The notes below the pieces were generated by a model, which was not told the DNA's origin, did no database searches, and saw only the letters and a program-made list of their open reading frames with translations. From positions 1 to 45,407 of the IMG/VR virus record IMGVR_UViG_3300031857_024899: 45,407 nt of DNA, one strand, 5' to 3'. The stretch comes from a virus. The position numbers and the translations under genes are program-made. Positions 32,799 through 40,562 of this stretch are shown here, piece after piece (positions within the stretch are counted from its first letter, which is position 1; each line of letters starts with the position of its first letter).

Positions 32799-33532
32799 GT
32801 GGGGTTCCTCCAGCAGCGGTCCTGCCAGGCGCACATGCGGCATTCGAAGTGGGTCGGGTCGTTAAAGCTGCGAGGCAGCAACTCACCTGCCTCGGTGGCG
32901 GTGATGACCTTGACGGCCCGGTCCGACATGCGCTGCGCCAGCGCAGGATCAAAGGGCACGAGCTCGGTGTAGATCTCCATGGTGTCGGCGTTGATCGCCG
33001 TGAAGATGGCCGGGTGCTCGTGCAGTTCGAGATAGGCTTGATAGACGGCGACTTGCGCCGCGTAGATCGGCTTGGAAACAGCCAGCTTGTGTTTGTCGAG
33101 GTCTCGCCAGGATTTGTTGCCCAGGCACTTGCACTCCCACAGGGCGGGATAGGCAAAACCCTCGGGGCCGCCGACGATCACGCCATCGACGTGGCCCTTG
33201 AGGCGCCCATCGGCAGCAGAAAATCCAAACTGGTTTCCGTCTGCCTTGCGGGTGCGCAGGTCAAACCCGGCCTCGCGCAGCCAAATGACCATGCAGTCCT
33301 CCATCACATGGCCACGCTCGAAGATGCGCAACATGCGCCCCTCCAGGCGACGGCCACTGTCGATGGGGGCCTTGGCGAACTCGTATTGCAGCGCCCGCTC
33401 GCAGGCCACCCCAAGGCGCGAGGCACCGAGGTAGTCACGACCTGGCTCAGCCGCCCGGCTGCGCTGCATGCCGGCGTCGATCAGTTCGGTGAGCTGGCCT
33501 GAGACGCTGGCCGAAGAGTTGAAGTCCATCAT
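32795..33532 (-). CDS. PD-(D/E)XK nuclease with Fe-S cysteine set (Cas4/RecB-like)
   Basis: About 245 residues. The PD-(D/E)XK core is D116 (LKGHVDGVI) and E133-x-K135 (LWECKCLG). Cys44 (GVACERALQYEF) and C-terminal Cys231, Cys234 and Cys240 (CRMCAWQDRC) form the spacing of the iron-sulfur cluster in Cas4 and AddB nucleases. The likely role is 5'-3' or single-strand exonuclease in phage recombination, next to the Sak4-like ATPase. No CRISPR array is near, so it is not a CRISPR gene. Confidence 0.82.
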   Translation of the reverse strand: MMDFNSSASVSGQLTELIDAGMQRSRAAEPGRDYLGASRLGVACERALQYEFAKAPIDSGRRLEGRMLRIFERGHVMEDCMVIWLREAGFDLRTRKADGNQFGFSAADGRLKGHVDGVIVGGPEGFAYPALWECKCLGNKSWRDLDKHKLAVSKPIYAAQVAVYQAYLELHEHPAIFTAINADTMEIYTELVPFDPALAQRMSDRAVKVITATEAGELLPRSFNDPTHFECRMCAWQDRCWRNPT

Positions 33533-34008
33533 GGCTTCGCCCCCTTCGGTTCTTCCCATGGCAAGTCGTCCTCCATGTCGGCGAACGGATGAGCTAGCGG
33601 ATCCGGGGCGGGTGGCATGCCGCGCACCGGGGGGTACTTGCTGGCCTCGTGGTGCGCGGCCATGGCATCCGTGTAGCCAGTGACGATGGCGTCAATGACT
33701 TGCAGCGCTTCGGCCTCGGAGTAGTCACCCAGAGGTTTGGCAAAACCAATTTCACCGGCAGCCTCACCGAAGGCCTTGAGGCACTGGCGCATGGCAGCGC
33801 GTTCGATGTCAGAGGCGTCGATCATCTCGACCTCCCTGCCGAACTTCTGGGCATCCGCCCAGTGGCCGTACATGCGATGGAACGCGTCCTGGCAGCGACG
33901 GGAACAAAACACCCAATCGATGGGGTAGCGCCGGGGGTTGCCGATGCCATGCCGGTTGTCGGTATGGCCGTACCCCCGGGCCTGTCGGGAACAGACCCAG
34001 CATTTCAT
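33529..34008 (-). CDS. DUF6511 domain protein with zinc finger
   Basis: 159 residues. The N-terminus has a four-cysteine zinc site (CWVCSRQARGYGH, then VFCSRRCQDAFH). The rest is DUF6511-like (FGREVEMIDASDIERAAMRQ; KAFGEAAGEIGFAKPLGDYS), a family of unknown function in phage recombination operons. It overlaps the nuclease by ATGA. Confidence 0.72.
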   Translation of the reverse strand: MKCWVCSRQARGYGHTDNRHGIGNPRRYPIDWVFCSRRCQDAFHRMYGHWADAQKFGREVEMIDASDIERAAMRQCLKAFGEAAGEIGFAKPLGDYSEAEALQVIDAIVTGYTDAMAAHHEASKYPPVRGMPPAPDPLAHPFADMEDDLPWEEPKGAKP

Positions 34009-34017
34009 TCACCCCCC

Positions 34018-34659
34018 TCACTGCGCCCAGGCCGGCTTGCCGGACACTGCGGGGCGCCCAGCCGATGCGGGCGGGACTGCGGTTGGAACCGTGGCTGGAT
34101 GTGCGGTCGGGACTGCGGTCGGGGTCCCTGCCGTGCGGTTGGGGATGAACCCTGCGCCAGCCATCAGGGCCGAGTACTCAGGCTCGCCCGGCTCGACGGC
34201 CATCTTGACGACGTTCTTCGATTCGCCACGACCGTCTTTTTCGATATCGATGCGGGCGATGAACTCCAGGCCATCGAGTTCATGAAAGCCCTGGATGCGG
34301 CGGGCGGCGGCGGCCTGTGGGGTGTTGTCGTCTGGGCGAACGTTGCGGGCCGAGTTCAGGGCGGCGCGCACAAAGGTGCGACCCATGTTGCCCCAAGTCG
34401 GGCCCTTGGGGCTTTGCAGGCCGATGTTGGACCAGAGCTTGCGTTTGGCGAATTCACCTTCAAGCACCACGAACTCGCAGGCCAAGAAGATGCTGCCGGT
34501 CTCAAAGCTCTGGGTGGCGTAACCGTCCACCCAGCCTTGACTCGGATCGTCGTACCCACCGGGCTTGACGGTCATGCGGACCTTGGCCACGGTACCTTTG
34601 GGGATGAGGTCGAAGGATTGCTGCTGTTCAGCGTCGTTGAAATCGTTCCAGGCGGACAT
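34018..34659 (-). CDS. DUF669-like protein, candidate ssDNA-binding partner of Sak4
   Basis: 213 residues. The first 150 (FDLIPKGTVAKVRMTVKPGG; FETGSIFLACEFVVLEGEF; GNMGRTFVRAALNSARNV) match DUF669-type phage proteins. The last 45 residues are a Pro/Thr/Ala-rich tail (TAVPTAHPATVPTAVPP) that may be disordered, as in ssDNA-binding proteins. Genes of this kind pair with AAA_24 ATPases, as here (three bases from the next). The function is inferred. Confidence 0.65.
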   Translation of the reverse strand: MSAWNDFNDAEQQQSFDLIPKGTVAKVRMTVKPGGYDDPSQGWVDGYATQSFETGSIFLACEFVVLEGEFAKRKLWSNIGLQSPKGPTWGNMGRTFVRAALNSARNVRPDDNTPQAAAARRIQGFHELDGLEFIARIDIEKDGRGESKNVVKMAVEPGEPEYSALMAGAGFIPNRTAGTPTAVPTAHPATVPTAVPPASAGRPAVSGKPAWAQ

Positions 34660-34662
34660 GAA

Positions 34663-35502
34663 TTACTCCTTGGGTGTTTGGGATGTGAAAACCGGATGGG
34701 ATGGACGGGTGGCGGCGGCACACTTGTCGATGAGCGCGCGCAGGTTGGGCGGCTCCTGCAGATCGAGCTGGCCGGAGCGGTCCTTGGCGGGGTAGCCGTT
34801 GGGGTTGAGCGTTTGGGTGATGAAGGCGCGGTAGCTGCTGCCGTCCTCAGCCTTGATCTCGGCCAGGGTCACCACCTCGTCGACGATGCCGGGCAACTCA
34901 GCGGCGGTCTTGGAGCCTTCGATCTGCGGTACGAACACCTTGCGGTTGAAGTCGTCGAGCTTCTCGTCAAGGATGGCGACGAACACCACGTGCTTGCCAC
35001 GGGCGTGCTGCAGGTGGGTCAGTGCAGTGAGCATTTCCTGGCCAAGGAGACCGTAGGCCCCGCGGGTGTCGGGCTTACCCGTGCGCTCAGACAGCGCCTG
35101 TGGCTGGACCTTGGCCCAGATCAGTGCCAGGCGAGCCAGTACCGTGATGCTGTCAACGAAGTAGGTGTCGTACTTCGCCAGTTGGGCCGGGTCACCGTAG
35201 CGCTCGCACACATGGTCGAAATGGGCCTTGGAATACGGCGCGTCTGGCGGCAACGCCGGGTTGGGGCCGGCCAGGAAAACCACCAGGTCCCGGAACTCGG
35301 GCCAGGTGGCGGGACGCACGCAGTCGCCATGCCAGTCCTTGACCGCGAGATCGCCGGCCTCCAGATCGACGAACAGCGTGCGGTCCTCGGGCAGGGTCTT
35401 GAGCTGGGTGGTTTTGCCGATGCCGGACTTGCCCAGCAGGACCAGTTTGACCCCTTGCTTTTCTGCCAAGCGCTGTGAGGCGGAGATGATTGGGAGTGCC
35501 AT
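34663..35502 (-). CDS. Sak4-like AAA_24 ATPase (phage nucleotide-binding protein)
   Basis: 279 residues from ATG 35502 (GGAGG before it; a GTG one codon earlier is less likely). RecA-like ATPase: Walker A LLGKSGIGKTT (about 22-32) and FVDSITVLARLALI (about Walker B). The pattern matches the 'phage nucleotide-binding protein' group that contains Sak4, a minimal RecA-type recombinase acting with an SSB. It is coupled with the gene on each side. Confidence 0.83.
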   Translation of the reverse strand: MALPIISASQRLAEKQGVKLVLLGKSGIGKTTQLKTLPEDRTLFVDLEAGDLAVKDWHGDCVRPATWPEFRDLVVFLAGPNPALPPDAPYSKAHFDHVCERYGDPAQLAKYDTYFVDSITVLARLALIWAKVQPQALSERTGKPDTRGAYGLLGQEMLTALTHLQHARGKHVVFVAILDEKLDDFNRKVFVPQIEGSKTAAELPGIVDEVVTLAEIKAEDGSSYRAFITQTLNPNGYPAKDRSGQLDLQEPPNLRALIDKCAAATRPSHPVFTSQTPKE

Positions 35503-35984
35503 CACACGCCTCCCTCGTCACGGCTGAGCTCAAAGGTGGCCTTGCCTGCCTCGACCGTGCGGGCATCGGCAAACTGCTGCTGCAGCGCCGGTGGCCAGTG
35601 GGTATAGCGGGACTCGGGCACCGCCAGCTTCACGTCGAGGTAGCTCTCGACAGCTTCGCCGGATGCGACGATGCGCTCGGCAATGGCCTTGAGCTTCTTC
35701 TGATCCCAGGACACCTTCTTGGGCAGCTCGAACTTCACGTGCAGGCCGTCAGCCTTGAGGTGGGCGGTACCGAAATCGCGTCCGGTATCGCGCAGGGCTT
35801 CACGCCCCTGGGCACCGAATCGCTGATCAAGGGCAGCATCCACCTTGGTGCGTGCGCTCTTGAGCCAGGCGATGGTCTGATCGAGGTTGGTGTCGACCTC
35901 GTAGAGTTGCTGGGTCGGCAAGCTGGCCAGTTGGGCGGTCGACATCTCGGCGATGTCGGCTGGGAAGATGGACAAATCGTTCAT
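35502..35984 (-). CDS. hypothetical protein of the recombination operon
   Basis: 160 residues from ATG 35984 (GGGAG six bases before). It is largely helical (LPTQQLYEVDTNLDQTIAWL; KVDAALDQRFGAQGREALRD), then a small domain (HLKADGLHVKFELPKKVSWD). I do not recognise a family with confidence. Its position directly before the Sak4-like gene, with overlap, says it works in the same process. Confidence 0.6.
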   Translation of the reverse strand: MNDLSIFPADIAEMSTAQLASLPTQQLYEVDTNLDQTIAWLKSARTKVDAALDQRFGAQGREALRDTGRDFGTAHLKADGLHVKFELPKKVSWDQKKLKAIAERIVASGEAVESYLDVKLAVPESRYTHWPPALQQQFADARTVEAGKATFELSRDEGGV

Positions 35985-35995
35985 GACCATCTCCC

Positions 35996-36259
35996 TCATG
36001 CCATCACGCGTTCAGCGGTCGACTCGTGCAGCGCGCTGTACTCGAAGTCGAGGATGGCCTCCAGCGGATAGCTGACACGCTTGGAGAGCTTGAGGTATCG
36101 AGGGCCACGACCCTCGCTGCGCCAGCGTTGCAGCGTCTTGGGGCTGACACCCCAGCGCTGGGCCAGTTCGTTTTCGTTCAGGACCCGGCGATCGCCAGGT
36201 GCCAGGGTGTTGATCGCCGGGTAGGACGACCGGGGTTGGGGGCTTGCCGTAGCGGCCAT
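35996..36259 (-). CDS. AlpA/excisionase-type HTH protein
   Basis: 87 residues. A helix-turn-helix (NENELAQRWGVSPKTLQRWR, about 28-47) is followed by PRYLKLSKRVSYPLEAILDF, the standard AlpA/Xis wing. The ribosome site AAGGAGAG precedes the ATG. It is the first gene of the minus-strand early operon, so it may regulate that operon or help excision. The inverted repeats upstream (36309-36367) could be its operator. Confidence 0.75.
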   Translation of the reverse strand: MAATASPQPRSSYPAINTLAPGDRRVLNENELAQRWGVSPKTLQRWRSEGRGPRYLKLSKRVSYPLEAILDFEYSALHESTAERVMA

Positions 36260-36308
36260 GAGACTCTCCTTTGAGGCTGTTGAGGAACAGGTGTCATTGG
36301 AGAATTCG

Positions 36309-36367
36309 GGTGGCGAACTTACGAGGGAGCGATTGGCGAACTCAGCGGAAACTTCCAGTTCGCCAAT
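36309..36367. promoter_or_regulatory. operator-like inverted repeats upstream of the early operon
   Basis: The perfect 11-bp inverted repeat ATTGGCGAACT (36332-36342) / AGTTCGCCAAT (36357-36367), plus a third half-site GTGGCGAACTT (36310-36320). The sites lie between the divergent HTH gene (minus) and DUF6731 gene (plus), where a phage control region is expected. Confidence 0.65.
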
Positions 36368-36386
36368 GGGGCCCAGAATGCAAAAC

Positions 36387-36405
36387 GGCGAGCACTTGGC
36401 TCGCC
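36387..36405 (-). terminator. hairpin with short T-run on the minus strand
   Basis: GGCGAGC (36387-36393) and GCTCGCC (36399-36405) pair around ACTTG. On the minus strand the stem is followed by GTTTTGC, a weak terminator signature. It could shield the early promoter region from minus-strand readthrough. It may also be only an operator or structural element. Confidence 0.4.
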
Positions 36406-36533
36406 ATCTCGGAAGAAAGATTCTGTAATGTTGCTAGGATGTTGAAACTCTGTAAGGTCCTTACCATACGCCGATTGATCATACAAGCCTTACGCCATCA
36501 GCCAACTCTAAGCCATCGCCATCAAGGAAATTT

Positions 36534-37394
36534 ATGAAGATACACGCCTATAAAGTTGACTCCTTTGATGGAAGTCGAACCCTTCAAGATGTATTGCTAC
36601 AAATTGAGAGCGAACCAAGCCTCAGAGAAAGAATCAGACTAATAAATCAAGTAGAGCTCAGGGCTGAGTCTGTATCGCAAAAAGATGGATTATGGCTGAT
36701 GGACTTCGTAAGAATCAGAACCAGTAACGGTCCAGGCAAAGTCGGACGAGATTCTGAAGTTGAAGGATTCGAGTTCGATGAAGAAGAAGGATTTGGCGAA
36801 GAGACAGCTGCTCTTTATGATCCCGCAAGCGGATATATTCTGGTTGAATACAACCACTTTGGGGTAAGGGCTGGAGCTATAGCCGATTATCTGAGCGCAT
36901 ATGACGGAACAGAAACAAGCCTGTACACTTTTAAACCGAAATATGATGAAGATGTTGAACGCCGACTTCTGAACCATGGCATAACGCGCAAGATATCCTT
37001 TTGCCTTGATATTACGAGGATGTCTGAACAAGATAGGCAGCGAGGTCGTGCTCTTTCTGAGGCAATTGATTATGGACGACAGAACGGGGCAGATAAAATA
37101 AAAGTTGAGATTTCCGTCCAAGGTGAACGTCAACGTAGCCTCGCTAAAAACGCGCTCGACGGCCTCTCGGCTCTTCGCTCAATTCTTGGACAAAATCCTG
37201 ACGCCATCACCAAACTGGAAGTTTCTGGCAAAGAGAATCAAGACTCGGTCACTGAGGTTCTAGATCTTATCGCCCATAGACTCTCAATTGAGTTCAACGA
37301 TCTCGTTTTGGGCGCTGATCTACGGTATCCTCGCGACGAAAGATGGCGAGCGTTAGTGCGAGCCAAGAACGGATGGCGCCAGATATTGAGATAG
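36534..37394 (+). CDS. DUF6731 family protein, candidate cargo/defence gene
   Basis: 286 residues, AT-richer than its neighbours, with a clear ribosome site (AAGGAAATTT). The N-terminus (MKIHAYKVDSFDGSRTLQDV) and the middle (ALYDPASGYILVEYNHFGVR, then GAIADYLSAYDG) fit DUF6731. The C-terminal half is mixed alpha/beta (KIKVEISVQGERQRSLAKNA). It is not a membrane protein. It is followed four bases later by a four-helix membrane protein gene, an arrangement like Kiwa (KwaB plus KwaA). Similarity to Kiwa is in layout only and is inference. Confidence 0.62.
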   Translation: MKIHAYKVDSFDGSRTLQDVLLQIESEPSLRERIRLINQVELRAESVSQKDGLWLMDFVRIRTSNGPGKVGRDSEVEGFEFDEEEGFGEETAALYDPASGYILVEYNHFGVRAGAIADYLSAYDGTETSLYTFKPKYDEDVERRLLNHGITRKISFCLDITRMSEQDRQRGRALSEAIDYGRQNGADKIKVEISVQGERQRSLAKNALDGLSALRSILGQNPDAITKLEVSGKENQDSVTEVLDLIAHRLSIEFNDLVLGADLRYPRDERWRALVRAKNGWRQILR

Positions 37395-37398
37395 AAAA

Positions 37399-37809
37399 AT
37401 GAAACTATTTTTCGAGAAAATCTACCCGTACTTACTGGGCCTCATAGCATCAGTTTTATGGTTGCGTATGCAAGGTACATTTCCGACGGGTGACTCATTG
37501 CTCTCGGCCACGTTAACGGTGTCTGGTATTTTTGTGGGTTTTCTTGCTACCAGCAAGGCAATTCTCATGAGCATGAGCTCGCCCATAATCGAAGAACTAA
37601 AAAGAAGCGGCTACATCGAGGAACTTGTGTCTTACATCGGTCAAGCGATCTGGATAAACCTTCTGTTTTGTAGCATCAATGTAATCGGCTATTTTGTTAG
37701 CACGCAAGCGGAGTGGTACTCGTTAATTTGGATATTTATCTCTGTTTGTGCTCTAGCAACATTTATTCGCGTCACGCACATCATGCTCAAAATCTTCAAG
37801 CATGGTTGA
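37399..37809 (+). CDS. four-transmembrane protein paired with DUF6731
   Basis: 136 residues with about four hydrophobic segments: 9-24 (YPYLLGLIASVLWL), 35-58 (LSATLTVSGIFVGFLATSKA), about 84-105 (IWINLLFCSINVIGYFVS) and about 109-130 (LIWIFISVCALATFIRV). No family is recognised. It starts four bases after the DUF6731 stop, so the two form one transcription unit. A membrane effector or anchor is a natural guess. Confidence 0.65.
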   Translation: MKLFFEKIYPYLLGLIASVLWLRMQGTFPTGDSLLSATLTVSGIFVGFLATSKAILMSMSSPIIEELKRSGYIEELVSYIGQAIWINLLFCSINVIGYFVSTQAEWYSLIWIFISVCALATFIRVTHIMLKIFKHG

Positions 37810-37896
37810 CAAGCGTGGAAAGAAATTGCAGGTGAGCCACTCCTCGTAGTCGATTTCTTTCAGAAAACTCGGCATTATCTGATCAATTGGCGCATA

Positions 37897-38382
37897 TTAG
37901 ATCGAGAATCCAAACAATCGTCGCTGCTCCTCCCAGTCCCGGGGCAACGGGTCATGCCGTCCACGCAGTGTCTGCAAATTGAGATGCCGAGGCTGTTTTC
38001 CGTCGAGGACGGCTTCGATGATGTCCGGCGCCAGCATGGTCATGCGCAGCACTTCGGCGACCCAGCCCTGCTCCAATTTCATTGATCGGGACAGATCTCG
38101 GATGGTGGCGAATTTGCCTTGATCGAGCAGCTTCTGCCAGTAGAACGCTTTGCCCAAGGCGCGGATCATGGAAATGTCCTCGCCACCAGAACCAAGGGCC
38201 GAATGCTCACCGGGAGGCGGCGTCATCACCTTGTGGTTTCGCTTGCGCCGGATCGTCAGCGGCACCATCGTCACGCGCTGCTGTCCAGTGATGTAGTTGC
38301 GAGTGTCCTGGCCAATCTCGATGCGCACGTTGCGCTGCCGACTGTTCTCCGGGCGGGTGACAGGGATATCGGTGTTTTTCAT
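37897..38382 (-). CDS. ParB-like HTH accessory protein of the serine recombinase operon
   Basis: 161 residues. The N-terminus is a basic strand region (NVRIEIGQDTRNYITGQQR). The C-terminal half has a ParB-type helix-turn-helix (KLLDQGKFATIRDLSRSMKL, then GWVAEVLRMTMLAPDIIEAV). Such proteins commonly follow recombinase genes in proteobacterial islands and probably help DNA recognition or control. Coupled with the recombinase by a four-base overlap. Confidence 0.72.
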   Translation of the reverse strand: MKNTDIPVTRPENSRQRNVRIEIGQDTRNYITGQQRVTMVPLTIRRKRNHKVMTPPPGEHSALGSGGEDISMIRALGKAFYWQKLLDQGKFATIRDLSRSMKLEQGWVAEVLRMTMLAPDIIEAVLDGKQPRHLNLQTLRGRHDPLPRDWEEQRRLFGFSI

Positions 38383-39794
38383 GCGTACACCTCCTCGGCT
38401 GCACCCCTGGTTTCCTCAATCAGAGGGTGGTTGTAAATGTCGTCACTGAAACCCAGCCAGCCGTCCTCGCGCCACAGAATATCCAGGCCACGCTCGTGCA
38501 GATGGACTCGCTCGATCAGCAACTGCGTGATCCGCTGTTGTTCCTTCGGAAACAGTTGGTCCCACACGGCGCCAATGCGCTGCATGGCCACCACCACTTG
38601 TGCTTCCTCGAGTTTGGCGCCCTTGGGATGTTTTTGACAGGAACGCCATGTCGCCAGCATCAACTCTGGCGCACACAACGCCTTGTGGATCTGCTCCAGA
38701 ACCGCCGTCTCGATCTCGGCTGCAGGCAATGGCCCCATTGCGATGAGGCCAGGCGCAAGTGTTGCACCGGCATTACGGCGTTTGTGAAGATACGGCACGT
38801 AGTACCGATACAAGCGTCCGCTCTTTTTGCGCGTGAAACTGTGGATCATCAGCTGACCATCGGGGGCGTAGAGCAGCCCTGTGAGTAAAGCGGAATGCTG
38901 GGTGATCGACTTGCGTGGGCCCTGTTTGCGGCGCTCAATAAACGCGTGGACAAGGTCCCATGTGTCCTGATCAATGATGGCTTCGTGCTGGCCGGGGTAG
39001 CTTTTGTCTTTGTGCTGGACTTCGCCAAGGTAGATCCGGTTGCGCAGCAATTTGAAAAGGTACTGCTGGTCGATAGGCCTGCCTTCGCGGAATTGACCAT
39101 TTTGTGTCTGCCATGCCTTGGTAGTCCGCCCCTCGATTTCCAATTCACGCACGATCTCTGCAGCCGAGCCATGTTCACCATAGCGTCGGAAGATGGACCG
39201 CACCAAATCTGCTTCCGGCTTGTTCACCACAAGTTTGCGGTCGACGACGTCGTACCCGAGCGGCGGGGTACCACCCATCCACATACCCTTGGCCTTGCTG
39301 GCGGCAATCTTGTCGCGGATGCGTTCGCCGGTGACTTCTCGTTCGAATTGGGCAAACGACAACATCACGTTGAGCATCAGGCGGCCCATGGAGGTTGCCG
39401 TATTGAATTGCTGGGTGACGGAGACAAAGGAGACGCCGTGTCGGTCGAAGACCTCGACCAGTTTGGCGAAATCCGTCAGGTTGCGTGTCAGACGGTCGAT
39501 TTTGTAGACGACTACGATATCGATCTTGCCGGCCTCGATGTCCGCCATCAGCCTCCTGAGGCCTGGTCGCTCGATGTTGCCACCAGAAAAACCGCCATCG
39601 TCATAGCCATCCTGCAAAGCGATCCAGCCTTCGTGACGTTGACTGGCGACGTAGGCAAGCCCTGCATCCCGCTGCGCCTCCAGGCTGTTGTACTCCATGT
39701 CCAGCCCCTCATCGGTGGACTTGCGGGTGTAGACCGCGCAGCGTTTGCGAGGGGCGAGTGCAGCAGGCGCTGGTGTGTTGCGCTGGTTTTTCAT
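38379..39794 (-). CDS. serine recombinase (large serine integrase/resolvase type)
   Basis: 471 residues from ATG 39794 (AGAGGGAAG before it); a longer start at 39845 is rejected. Catalytic domain: YTRKSTDEGL with nucleophile Ser26, and VVYKIDRLTRNLTDFAKLVE. A recombinase domain (GTPPLGYDVVDRKLVVNKPE) and a zinc beta-ribbon-like part follow, though few Cys are visible. It may integrate the prophage, since no tyrosine integrase is present; alternatively it belongs to an island that the prophage entered. Attachment sites are not identified. Confidence 0.9.
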   Translation of the reverse strand: MKNQRNTPAPAALAPRKRCAVYTRKSTDEGLDMEYNSLEAQRDAGLAYVASQRHEGWIALQDGYDDGGFSGGNIERPGLRRLMADIEAGKIDIVVVYKIDRLTRNLTDFAKLVEVFDRHGVSFVSVTQQFNTATSMGRLMLNVMLSFAQFEREVTGERIRDKIAASKAKGMWMGGTPPLGYDVVDRKLVVNKPEADLVRSIFRRYGEHGSAAEIVRELEIEGRTTKAWQTQNGQFREGRPIDQQYLFKLLRNRIYLGEVQHKDKSYPGQHEAIIDQDTWDLVHAFIERRKQGPRKSITQHSALLTGLLYAPDGQLMIHSFTRKKSGRLYRYYVPYLHKRRNAGATLAPGLIAMGPLPAAEIETAVLEQIHKALCAPELMLATWRSCQKHPKGAKLEEAQVVVAMQRIGAVWDQLFPKEQQRITQLLIERVHLHERGLDILWREDGWLGFSDDIYNHPLIEETRGAAEEVYA

Positions 39795-40258
39795 GCTGCT
39801 TCCCTCTTCTTGGTCTTGAGGCCAAAAAACATCGGCCCAGACCATGGAGAGCCGGTGATGACCTTGGCGACTGCGGTGAGACTCGTGAAGCGTTGGTCGC
39901 GATATTCAAAGTCGCGCATGCCTCGAACCGTCACCTTGTGCTCGACGTCGTCATAGACGCGGGTGAGGACGGTGCCGGGCAACAGGCGGTCCGCGTCGCG
40001 GCGCAACCGTGGCGGCAGGATGCCGGTCTCGCCAATTTCTTCGAGCTTGCGGCGCACAGACGCCTTCAGGCCACCGAACGCGCGTGCCTGAATTTTGTAT
40101 GCCAGTCGGGATTCGAGCCAAGTCCGGTGATGGTGATTCGGGCGCTCGTCAAAATGCTCATCCCATAGAGCCCAGAGGTTGTCCATGGGCAGGTGGGACA
40201 GCTGTGCAATCCGGACGGCAACGGCGGCGGTGTCGGGCTGTGGTGCGTGTGGTGTCAT
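39791..40258 (-). CDS. DUF2924 domain protein
   Basis: 155 residues with the DUF2924 pattern: LSHLPMDNLWALWDEHFDER, RTWLESRLAYKIQARAFGGL, LLPGTVLTRVYDDVEHKVTV and SLTAVAKVITGSPWSGPMFF. The family nearly always lies next to serine recombinase genes of this type and is thought to be an accessory factor. It is coupled with the recombinase by ATGA. Confidence 0.88.
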   Translation of the reverse strand: MTPHAPQPDTAAVAVRIAQLSHLPMDNLWALWDEHFDERPNHHHRTWLESRLAYKIQARAFGGLKASVRRKLEEIGETGILPPRLRRDADRLLPGTVLTRVYDDVEHKVTVRGMRDFEYRDQRFTSLTAVAKVITGSPWSGPMFFGLKTKKREAA

Positions 40259-40479
40259 GCGTGAACTCCTTCTTCTTGATAGAGGTTTGTATTCACGCGC
40301 TGGTGGGCAGAAAAGCCAAGGTCAACCTCGTCTTTTACGTCCGATGTGGTCGAGTAGTCACACGCTGAATCCGCGGCACGCAGGCGCAGGATCGCCATGG
40401 CGAGCAAGTCAGCGATTTCTTGTTGGGGATCGCGCGGCCGGTCGGCATTCGCGCAGAAGGAGGGTTTGTCGATTTGCAT
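40255..40479 (-). CDS. small leader protein of the recombinase operon
   Basis: 74 residues (MQIDKPSFCANADRPRDPQQ; EIADLLAMAILRLRAAD) with no family I can name. The stop overlaps the DUF2924 start by four bases, so it is the first gene of the four-gene operon. The ribosome site is poor. Similar small ORFs are likely conserved upstream of DUF2924 genes elsewhere, which can be tested. Confidence 0.58.
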   Translation of the reverse strand: MQIDKPSFCANADRPRDPQQEIADLLAMAILRLRAADSACDYSTTSDVKDEVDLGFSAHQRVNTNLYQEEGVHA

Positions 40480-40562
40480 GGCAGGCTTTCATGTGGAAAA
40501 CGCTGCTTATGCTATGGACAGGGGGTGCTCCGCGTAACGTGTTTTAGCGGGAGTACGCGGCC

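Noticed and set aside
33649-35478. 609-codon plus-strand open frame
   Set aside because: It lies antisense to three coupled minus-strand genes with clear domains and ribosome sites; it is a high-GC shadow frame with no domain.
36271-36537. 88-codon plus-strand open frame over the operator region
   Set aside because: It covers the inverted repeats and hairpin; codon use is poor and no domain is visible.
38379-39794. Tyrosine integrase elsewhere in the window
   Set aside because: No protein shows the R-H-R-Y pattern; only the serine recombinase is present.
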